Shown: positions 1 through 5,648 of the stretch, one piece after another | Position numbering within the stretch: position 1 is the stretch's first letter | Layout of the letters: each line of letters opens with the position of its first letter | Assembly (NCBI GenBank): GCA_017555445.1 | Contig: JAFZGK010000030.1 | Location: 1-6,758, forward strand | DNA from: Bacteroidales bacterium | GTDB taxonomy: Bacteria; Bacteroidota; Bacteroidia; Bacteroidales; UBA932 | Reading direction: 5' to 3' | DNA length: 6,758 nt | The notes under the pieces: generated by a model | What the model saw: the letters and a program-made list of their open reading frames with translations, nothing else | Told to the model about the DNA's origin: nothing | Databases searched by the model: none | Program-made: the position numbers and the translations under genes

Positions 1-160
1 ATATCTGTAAAAACTTCACCTTAAGAGGGTGATGATGTCAAATCAAATAAAAAATGGATGAATTTGACGAATTGACAATTTCCCTAAATAAATATGAAAA
101 ATTTACACCCCTTATGTAAGATAATTGTAAGATGTGGGGAAAATGTGGGGAAAATCTTAT
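1..160. other. AT-rich stretch with no supported gene
   Basis: This stretch lies downstream of the minus-strand tRNA terminator and runs to the left edge. I find no reading frame on either strand that looks like a real protein. The short frames crossing it run into the tRNA and its terminator in the wrong sense. The only structure visible is an 11-base tandem repeat (132-153) and a weak 5-bp inverted repeat (16-20 with 28-32). It is probably intergenic spacer before a gene outside the window. Confidence 0.6.
132..153. repeat. Two tandem copies of an 11-base G-rich unit
   Basis: The unit ATGTGGGGAAA occurs twice without interruption, at 132-142 and 143-153, and is followed by another A. It stands out from the AT-rich surroundings and lies 46 bases beyond the 3' end of the tRNA-Leu gene. 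Its role is unknown. With only two copies, chance or replication slippage is possible. Its place beside a tRNA 3' end makes a relic of an integrated element conceivable, but nothing else in the window supports that. Confidence 0.6.
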
Positions 161-194
161 ATAAAAATGGCCTACAGGTGTCTGTAGGCCATTT
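161..194 (-). terminator. Rho-independent terminator of the tRNA-Leu gene
   Basis: A perfect 13-bp inverted repeat (165-177 with 182-194) encloses a 4-base loop. Read on the minus strand, the stem is followed at once by TTTTTAT (167-161, the first T's overlapping the base of the stem). The structure begins six bases after the tRNA 3' end, so it should end the tRNA transcript. On the plus strand there is no comparable T run after the stem, so it looks one-directional. Confidence 0.9.
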
Positions 195-199
195 GAGGG

Positions 200-281
200 T
201 ACCCGGAGCCGGGATCGAACCGGCACGGATTGCTCCACTGGTGTTTGAGACCAGCGCGTCTACCGATTCCGCCATCCGGGC
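200..281 (-). tRNA. tRNA-Leu, anticodon CAA
   Basis: The minus strand folds as a complete class II tRNA of 82 nt. The acceptor arms are GCCCGGA (281-275) and TCCGGGT (207-201), paired throughout with a G-U at 1:72, and the discriminator base is A (200). The D-arm contains the leucine-type segment GCGGAATCGGTAGACGC. The anticodon stem CTGGT/ACCAG holds the loop CTCAAAC, so the anticodon is CAA (247-245), reading the leucine codon UUG. A long variable arm follows, then the T-arm with GGTTCGATCC. The three bases after the discriminator read CCC rather than CCA, so the CCA end must be added after transcription. The gene stands alone, with its own promoter upstream and terminator downstream. Confidence 0.97.
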
Positions 282-335
282 TGGTGTGTCCTGTTGAAGA
301 GACACGTGAAGGATGTTCCTCCGTATTAAGGATTG

Positions 336-366
336 CAAAGGTATCGGAATTTTCTGAAAATGCAAA
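336..366 (-). promoter_or_regulatory. Bacteroidota-type promoter of the tRNA-Leu gene
   Basis: On the minus strand, TACCTTTG (343-336) matches the -7 consensus TAnnTTTG of the primary sigma factor of Bacteroidota. A TTTG (366-363) lies exactly 19 bases upstream, in the place of the -33 box. Transcription would begin a few bases further on, near 330, giving a 5' leader of roughly 50 nt to be removed by RNase P. This is a full match to both boxes and is the best single clue to the phylum. Confidence 0.85.
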
Positions 367-370
367 ATAA

Positions 371-404
371 TTGTGGTGCGGGTGGTCGCAATTATGTATA
401 TTTG
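371..404 (+). promoter_or_regulatory. Probable promoter of the aro gene cluster
   Basis: TATATTTG at 397-404 fits the Bacteroidota -7 consensus TAnnTTTG. The -33 box is poor: only TTG-like bases at 371-375 lie at roughly the right distance. Transcription would begin near 410, leaving about 17 nt before the chosen aroB start at 427. It stands back to back with the tRNA promoter, with only a few bases between the two upstream boxes. No operator or attenuator is visible. Confidence 0.55.
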
Positions 405-426
405 TAAGTTGGAACATTTCAGAGAT

Positions 427-1563
427 ATGGAGCAGATAAACATATACGACGGAGAGCAGGTGATCAGCAGGATCCTGGTCGAGGATGGCATGGAAGGTCT
501 TCAGGCTTGTCTGGAGCCTTATGAGCATATCTATGTTGTGATGGACAGCAATGTCGCTATGAGCTGTCCATGTGCGGCTGAGATTGCAGAGCTGCTGAAC
601 CGCAGAGGTGTGCCGGGCATGCTTGTAGAGGCTTCTGAGGAGGCCAAGAGCATGGAAACCGTGATGGAGATCTGCGGATGGCTACTTGAAAACGGTGCCG
701 ACAGAGATGCCCTCGTGTTGGCAATCGGTGGCGGAATCACAACCGATATGGTGGGATTTGCAGCATCGATGTATAAGAGGGGAGTGCGATTCGCCTATGT
801 TCCTACAACCCTTCTTTCACAGGTCGATGCCTCTATCGGAGGAAAGACCGGAGTGAATTTCGGGGGATATAAGAATATGCTCGGAGTGATCCGTCAGCCA
901 GAGTTCACATATGTCTGCCCGCAGGTGCTTGAGAGCCTTCCTATGCAGGATTTCCTTTCAGGTGCGGCAGAACTTCTCAAGACTTTCATCATCGAGGACA
1001 ACGGCAATTATGAAAAGGCAGTCAGCTTCCTGAGAGAAGTGACCGACGAGTTCATCGCTACCCGCGACGGAAGCCAGACCCTCAGCTACAGTCTGGATAC
1101 ATGGTCGGAGGTGCTTTCTGGAAAGCTTTCACAGATGACCCCTCTAATTGCTGCGGCTGCTGCCGTAAAGGCTGGTGTGGTGTCTCGAGATCAGTTCGAA
1201 GGCGGCGAGCGTAGGAAGCTCAACCTTGGTCATACCTTCGCTCATGCGATAGAGTCCCTTGCGGCAAAGCATCATAATGACATCGATCATGGCCAATCAG
1301 TCGCATTGGGGATGGTATATGCTGCACAGCTTTCAGAGAAACTCGGCATGGCAGAGGAGGGCTTTGCAAAGGAGATTGAACATACTTTGGAGTCGTGTCT
1401 GTTGCTGATTATCAATCCATATACTGTTTCAGACATGGCGGAGGCGATGAAGAAGGACAAGAAGGCCGAGGGCGGAAAGGTGCATTTCGTGCTGCCGCGC
1501 AAGGTAGGAGATGTGGTGATGCATGATCTCACAGTGGAAGAGGTCTGCGAAATGCTGGCATAA
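427..1563 (+). CDS. aroB: 3-dehydroquinate synthase (AroB)
   Basis: AroB is the cytoplasmic NAD- and metal-dependent enzyme of shikimate step 2, converting DAHP to 3-dehydroquinate. The 378-residue product has the nucleotide-binding GGG (101-103) with D107, then PTTLL (126-130), QVDASIGGKTG (132-142) and KN (149-150). The likely metal ligands are E182 in SGAAELLK, H269 in NLGHTFAHAIE and H288 in DHG. The stretch between E182 and the conserved lysine of the AVKAGVV segment (K248) is about 24 residues longer than in the E. coli enzyme. I chose the ATG at 427. The GTG at 373 and ATG at 394 lie upstream of or within the -7 box (397-404), and family similarity begins just after 427. No strong ribosome-binding site is seen. 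It is first of three aro genes, 29 bases before the next. All catalytic motifs are intact. Confidence 0.96.
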   Translation: MEQINIYDGEQVISRILVEDGMEGLQACLEPYEHIYVVMDSNVAMSCPCAAEIAELLNRRGVPGMLVEASEEAKSMETVMEICGWLLENGADRDALVLAIGGGITTDMVGFAASMYKRGVRFAYVPTTLLSQVDASIGGKTGVNFGGYKNMLGVIRQPEFTYVCPQVLESLPMQDFLSGAAELLKTFIIEDNGNYEKAVSFLREVTDEFIATRDGSQTLSYSLDTWSEVLSGKLSQMTPLIAAAAAVKAGVVSRDQFEGGERRKLNLGHTFAHAIESLAAKHHNDIDHGQSVALGMVYAAQLSEKLGMAEEGFAKEIEHTLESCLLLIINPYTVSDMAEAMKKDKKAEGGKVHFVLPRKVGDVVMHDLTVEEVCEMLA

Positions 1564-1592
1564 CGACAGACGGACAAAGAAGATTAAGGATT

Positions 1593-3659
1593 ATGATTTG
1601 TACTACCATACAGAACAAGAATTACGAGCAGATAATCGAAGCTCTGGAGCAGTGCGAGATGGCGGAAATCCGTCTCGACCGCTGCGAGCTTTCTGCCAAG
1701 GAGACCGACAACGTGTTCTCGTCGGACGTGCCGCTGGTGGCGACATGCCGCATCAGCGAGATAGCTGAGAATGACCCTTCTCTCCAGGACATTCCGGAGC
1801 AGAGCCGTATGATCAAGGCAATGCAGATCGCGGAAAGACGCTTGATCAGGGCCATCGAAGCTGGTGCAAGATATGTGGACGTGGAGCTCGAGGCGCAGAA
1901 GCAGATGTCGAAGCGCATCCGTCAGGCGGCGCATGAGAACGGTACCATATTCATCAGGTCATACCACGATTTCGAGGGTACTGATTCGTTGGAAGCACTC
2001 AAGGCCATCGTCGAGAAATGCGTCTATCACGGCGCAGATATGGTAAAGGTGGTGACAACCGCCAGTTCGCAGGAGGACAATGACAAGGTCATGGCTCTCT
2101 ACGACTGGTGCCGCGAGGAGCAGACTTCCGGAAATGAAAGGATAGGTGCTCTTTCTGATGGCGGACTCATAGCGTTTTGCATGGGTGAAGAAGGTCGTGT
2201 CTCTCGCGTCGAATGCCTCAAAAAAGGTGCTCCATACACATATGCCGCATTGACAGCGGAGGAGACTGCTGCTCCAGGTCAGTGGGCTGCGGAAGAAATG
2301 GCCAAGGCCGTATATGGTGGTTACCATTTCATAAGTTCGGAAGATGTCTTGGGAGTGCCGGTTTCGAAGAGCTTCGCACAGCGTGCGATCATTGCTGCTG
2401 CCCTCGCGGAAGGTACTTCTCATCTCAAAGGATATACCCCTTGCGGGGACAATGAGGCTGCTCTTCAGGTGGCCCGCAACCTCGGTGCTGAAATTGCTCA
2501 GGAGGGCAACGAGTTGACAATCAAAGGAATATCGGCTCAGTTCGGCGCTCTGGCAGATTTCGATACCCTCCATGTCGGAGAATCTGGACTTCTTACCAGA
2601 ATGCTCATTCCTGTTATGGCTCAGATCAGCCAGAAACCGGTGAACTTTACAGGCGAGAAGACTCTCCTCGGCCGTCCGCTTACCGGTGCCAAGGAAATAA
2701 TGGAGGCTCTTGATGCGACCATTACAAGCGAGTCGGATCCCGTGCGCATCCCTCTTTCTGTTCAGGGCCCGTTGAAGTCAGGCCGTGCCGAGATTTCCGG
2801 AAAACATGGCTCACAGCTCATCTCAGGCCTTCTTATGGCTCTGCCATTTTCTGAGAAGAATACTTCGCTCATCGTTCATGAGCCGAAGAGCATTCCATAT
2901 ATGTTCATCACCCTCGAGGTTCTGAAGAAGTTCGGAATCAAGGTGGGTAACGAAATGCTCGGCGGACGTGATTTCCTCGAGTCCAACGGAGACTGGTCCC
3001 TCTGCACTGAGATGGTGTTCAAGGTGAAGGGCGGTCAGAAATACAAGGCTGTCGAAATCGACCTTGAAGGTGACTGGAGCGCGGCTGCGAACTTCCTCGT
3101 GGCAGGTGCACTCTTCGGTCAGCTCGAGCTTACTGGCCTTGACACCACATCTCTCCAGGCCGACCTTTCTATCATGGACATCCTCATGGATGCTGGCGCA
3201 AGCCTTTCGCAGCTTGATGGCGACAAAGGAAACATCACTGTCCAGCGTGCTCCGCTCAAGGCATTCAGTGTGGATGCTTCCAACTGCCCGGACCTTTTCC
3301 CTATTGTGTCTGTCCTTGCAGCCTTCTGTCAGGGTACAAGCCGAATCGAGGGAGTCGGACGACTAGCCAATAAGGAAAGCGACAGGGCGAAGGCTATCCT
3401 CGAGATGCTGACACAGATGGGCGTCGAGGCTGAGATCCAGGGAGATGTGCTCGTGGTCAAAGGACATACGCTCGCACAGCGCCTCCTCGACAATAACCTT
3501 CTCAAGGGCGGAAACTACACCTCTCATCACGACCACCGCATGGTCATGGCCCTCAAGGTCGCATCCTTCGGTGCAGACAGCCCTGTCGTCATCGATGATG
3601 AGGAATGCGTGGCGAAGTCATTCCCTCAGTTCCATGAAACATTTGCAAAAATCAGATAA
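1593..3659 (+). CDS. aroD-aroA: Fused type I 3-dehydroquinate dehydratase / EPSP synthase
   Basis: One uninterrupted 688-residue frame carries two complete cytoplasmic shikimate enzymes. Residues 1 to about 240 are a type I (Schiff-base) dehydroquinase: EIR (25-27), E98 in VDVE, H125 in SYHDF, Schiff-base K152 in MVKV, R205 in VSR and Q230 in APGQ all correspond to known active-site residues. From about 248 to the end is EPSP synthase: K259, S260 and R264 in SKSFAQR, GRP (360-362), SQ (407-408), catalytic D567, KESDR (594-598, with E595 and R598), DHR (647-649) and K675 in AKSFP. Each half is close to the length of its free-standing homologue (252 and 427 residues in E. coli), and almost no linker separates them. 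The two activities are steps 3 and 6, not neighbours in the pathway. The PEP/phosphate loop reads GESGLLTRM (329-337), where E. coli has GNAGTAMRP. The ATG at 1593 has only a weak AAGGA upstream. Confidence 0.95.
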   Translation: MICTTIQNKNYEQIIEALEQCEMAEIRLDRCELSAKETDNVFSSDVPLVATCRISEIAENDPSLQDIPEQSRMIKAMQIAERRLIRAIEAGARYVDVELEAQKQMSKRIRQAAHENGTIFIRSYHDFEGTDSLEALKAIVEKCVYHGADMVKVVTTASSQEDNDKVMALYDWCREEQTSGNERIGALSDGGLIAFCMGEEGRVSRVECLKKGAPYTYAALTAEETAAPGQWAAEEMAKAVYGGYHFISSEDVLGVPVSKSFAQRAIIAAALAEGTSHLKGYTPCGDNEAALQVARNLGAEIAQEGNELTIKGISAQFGALADFDTLHVGESGLLTRMLIPVMAQISQKPVNFTGEKTLLGRPLTGAKEIMEALDATITSESDPVRIPLSVQGPLKSGRAEISGKHGSQLISGLLMALPFSEKNTSLIVHEPKSIPYMFITLEVLKKFGIKVGNEMLGGRDFLESNGDWSLCTEMVFKVKGGQKYKAVEIDLEGDWSAAANFLVAGALFGQLELTGLDTTSLQADLSIMDILMDAGASLSQLDGDKGNITVQRAPLKAFSVDASNCPDLFPIVSVLAAFCQGTSRIEGVGRLANKESDRAKAILEMLTQMGVEAEIQGDVLVVKGHTLAQRLLDNNLLKGGNYTSHHDHRMVMALKVASFGADSPVVIDDEECVAKSFPQFHETFAKIR

Positions 3660-3671
3660 TCATCAATTTAT

Positions 3672-4700
3672 ATGAATACATTCGGTAGAAAATTCAGAGT
3701 AAGCATCTTCGGCGAATCTCACGGCGAGCAGATCGGCGTGGTCCTCGACGGAGTGCCTTCGGGTCTCGAACTGTGTGAGGCAGACTTCGCAGAGGATATT
3801 GCAAGACGCAAGAGCGGTGCTGCAGGTACGACTCCGCGCATCGAAGCTGATGAGCCTAAGATCGTCAGCGGCGTATATGAAGGTTGCACTACAGGTGCCC
3901 CTCTGACAATAGTCTTCGCAAACACCAATACCCGTTCCAATGATTATGCTGCTTTTGCAGACACTCCTCGTCCCGGCCATGCGGACCTTACTGCAGCCGT
4001 GAAGTGGAATGAGCATCAGGATCCTCGTGGCGGCGGACATTTTTCAGGACGTCTTACTCTGCCGATTGTGGCAGCCGGAGTGGTTGCAAAGAAGATTCTT
4101 GCAGATGCGACCTTGCTTGACGACCCTCGAATGGGCGCAGACCCTGTTCATGCGCGCATCATCGAACTCGGCGGCATCGCTAATGATGCTTCTGAAGGTG
4201 TTTCTGATAAATGCATGAAGGCAGTTGAAAAGGCGATGAAGGAAGGAGACAGCCTCGGTGCTGTAGTCGAGTGCGTCGTGCCTAAGATTGCCCTCGGTTA
4301 CGGTGAACCGTTCTGGGATGGTGTGGAGTCTGTAATTGCACATGCTGTATTTGCCATCCCTGGTGTGCGTGGCATCGAGTTCGGTGACGGATTTGCTGCT
4401 TCTGCAATGAAGGGTTCGGAACATAATGACCCTATCGGAGTTGACGGTATTCCTGTCAAGAATGGTGCGGGCGGAGCGAACGGAGGCATCACCAATGGTG
4501 CTCCTGTCCTCTTCAGAGCAGCATTCAAACCGACTTCAAGCATTGCCAAGGCTCAGAAGACATGCAACTTTGCAACAGGAGAGATGGAAGTCCTTCAGGT
4601 GCCAGGCAGACATGATGCATGTTTTGCTCTCAGGACACCGGTGGTGGTTGAGGCGATGACTGCGATCAGTCTTGCGGACCTTGTCCTCCTGAATGCATAA
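3672..4700 (+). CDS. aroC: Chorismate synthase (AroC)
   Basis: AroC removes phosphate from EPSP to give chorismate, the last shikimate step, using reduced FMN without net redox change. The 342-residue protein starts MNTFGRKF and has all the family signatures: GESHG (14-18, with H17), RRKSG (45-49), RPGHAD (100-105, with H103), GGGHFSGRLT (120-129), GGITNG (271-276), KPTSSI (286-291) and the C-terminal GRHDACFALRTPVVVEAM segment (312-329). It is slightly shorter than the 361-residue E. coli enzyme, with no motif missing. It begins 12 bases after the AroD-AroA stop with no promoter or terminator between, so the two are almost certainly co-transcribed. Its substrate is the product of the EPSP synthase half of that neighbour. 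The upstream region is AT-rich without a Shine-Dalgarno sequence. Confidence 0.97.
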   Translation: MNTFGRKFRVSIFGESHGEQIGVVLDGVPSGLELCEADFAEDIARRKSGAAGTTPRIEADEPKIVSGVYEGCTTGAPLTIVFANTNTRSNDYAAFADTPRPGHADLTAAVKWNEHQDPRGGGHFSGRLTLPIVAAGVVAKKILADATLLDDPRMGADPVHARIIELGGIANDASEGVSDKCMKAVEKAMKEGDSLGAVVECVVPKIALGYGEPFWDGVESVIAHAVFAIPGVRGIEFGDGFAASAMKGSEHNDPIGVDGIPVKNGAGGANGGITNGAPVLFRAAFKPTSSIAKAQKTCNFATGEMEVLQVPGRHDACFALRTPVVVEAMTAISLADLVLLNA

Positions 4701-4732
4701 CTCACATGATCAAAATAATAAACCACAATAAC

Positions 4733-5587
4733 ATGAAGAAACTTTTGACAATCGCTGCGATTCTTTTCACAGCAATCGTGGCATCGGCACAGCAGCCAAG
4801 AGGCCCTAGAGATCCTCAGGACGATGGTTACAAGTTTATCAAGGATATCTCTTATGTGTCTGCAGATGAGACAGATGCGTATAGAAAGGAGCGTTGCAAG
4901 CTCGATATCTACTACCCTGAGACAGATAAGGGATTCGCTACTCTTGTATGGTATCACGGAGGCGGACTCGAGGGAGGAAACAAGGAAGTGATGGAAGCTT
5001 TCCGCAGACAGGGATTCGCAGTAGTAGCAGTGAACTACCGTCTTTTCCCTCAGGGAAAATGTCCTGACTATATCGATGATGCCGCCCTTGCTCTTGCATG
5101 GACATTCGAGAATATCGAGAAGTATGGCGGCCGCACAGATCATATCTATGTTTCAGGCCATTCGGCAGGCGGCTATCTTGCCCTCATGCTTACTCTTGCG
5201 AAGGATTTTACAAAGCAGTATGGCCTCGATGCGAACCGCATCGCAAAGTCTTATCCTATAAGCGGTCAGACAGTGACTCACTACACTATCCGTAAGGAGA
5301 GAAACCTTCCTGAGGGTATTCCGGTGATTGACGAGTATGCTCCTATCACTCATGCTGCAGCCGGCGGTGCTCCGCTCGTGCTCTTCACAGGTGACCGTGA
5401 GCTTGAGATGCTTGCAAGATGGGAGGAGAATGTACACCTTCAGTCACTTCTCAAGAACTTCAAGCATGATTCGGTTCTCTATGAACTCCAGGGCTTCAAC
5501 CACAATACAGTCGTTGCTCCTGCAGCTGCATGGATCGTTTCTGACATCAAGCGCCAGTGGTATATGGCCAACAACGCCAAGAAATAG
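4733..5587 (+). CDS. Exported alpha/beta-hydrolase (esterase-like)
   Basis: The 284-residue product begins with a clear signal peptide: MKK, a hydrophobic stretch LLTIAAILFTAIVA, and a likely signal peptidase I cut after ASA (17-19). It should therefore act in the periplasm or outside the cell. The mature part is an alpha/beta-hydrolase of the esterase/lipase type: oxyanion motif HGGG (75-78), nucleophile elbow GHSAGG (142-147, S144), and probable acid D221 in TGDRE and H257 in GFNHN. The HGGG motif and the KLDIYYP opening recall the hormone-sensitive-lipase, carboxylesterase and kynurenine-formamidase-like groups. The substrate cannot be told from sequence; a deacetylase or feruloyl-type esterase acting on polysaccharide is one possibility. 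I chose the ATG at 4733 over the one at 4706, which would put a nine-residue polar extension before the signal peptide. It lies 32 bases after aroC with no terminator seen between. Confidence 0.85.
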   Translation: MKKLLTIAAILFTAIVASAQQPRGPRDPQDDGYKFIKDISYVSADETDAYRKERCKLDIYYPETDKGFATLVWYHGGGLEGGNKEVMEAFRRQGFAVVAVNYRLFPQGKCPDYIDDAALALAWTFENIEKYGGRTDHIYVSGHSAGGYLALMLTLAKDFTKQYGLDANRIAKSYPISGQTVTHYTIRKERNLPEGIPVIDEYAPITHAAAGGAPLVLFTGDRELEMLARWEENVHLQSLLKNFKHDSVLYELQGFNHNTVVAPAAAWIVSDIKRQWYMANNAKK

Positions 5588-5606
5588 ACGTCAGACATAA
5601 AAAGAA

Positions 5607-5643
5607 GAGAGGCTGTTTAACTTTTCCGGTTAAACAGCCTCTT
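5607..5643. terminator. Bidirectional hairpin terminator between convergent genes
   Basis: A perfect 12-bp inverted repeat (5610-5621 with 5629-5640), extended by two Watson-Crick pairs and one wobble, encloses a 7-base loop. A T-rich tail follows on each strand: CTTCTTTATT at 5641-5650 on plus, and CTTCTTTTTA at 5609-5600 read on minus. It begins 19 bases after the hydrolase stop and ends five bases short of the transporter stop codon. It should end transcription from both sides. Confidence 0.88.
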
Positions 5644-5648
5644 CTTTA

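Noticed and set aside
7..32. Weak hairpin followed by five T's on the minus strand
   Set aside because: The stem is only 5 bp with a 7-base loop, and the nearest minus-strand transcript is already ended by the strong terminator at 161-194.
94..297. Plus-strand frame of 67 codons crossing the tRNA region
   Set aside because: It reads the antisense of the tRNA-Leu gene and through its terminator; the GAGIEPAR-type peptide is a familiar false protein made from tRNA genes.
286..305. Inverted repeat GTGTC/GACAC in the tRNA 5' leader
   Set aside because: A 5-bp stem around a 10-base loop is expected by chance, and the leader is removed in tRNA maturation.
373..426. Upstream starts for aroB (GTG at 373, ATG at 394)
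   Set aside because: The 394 ATG lies just before and reads through the probable -7 box at 397-404, and 373 lies upstream of it, so neither would be inside the transcript; family similarity starts after 427.
84..528. Overlapping minus-strand frames of 135 and 118 codons
   Set aside because: They run through the tRNA gene, its leader and the start of aroB, and have no recognisable protein features.
1959..2573. Minus-strand frame of 204 codons opposite the fusion gene
   Set aside because: It is a shadow of the well-supported AroD-AroA coding frame, with no domain and no promoter.
3663..4040. Minus-strand frame of 125 codons opposite aroC
   Set aside because: It is antisense to the conserved N-terminal half of chorismate synthase, with no recognisable features.
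4706..4732. Upstream ATG for the exported hydrolase
   Set aside because: It would put a nine-residue polar extension before a textbook signal peptide that starts at the second ATG (4733).
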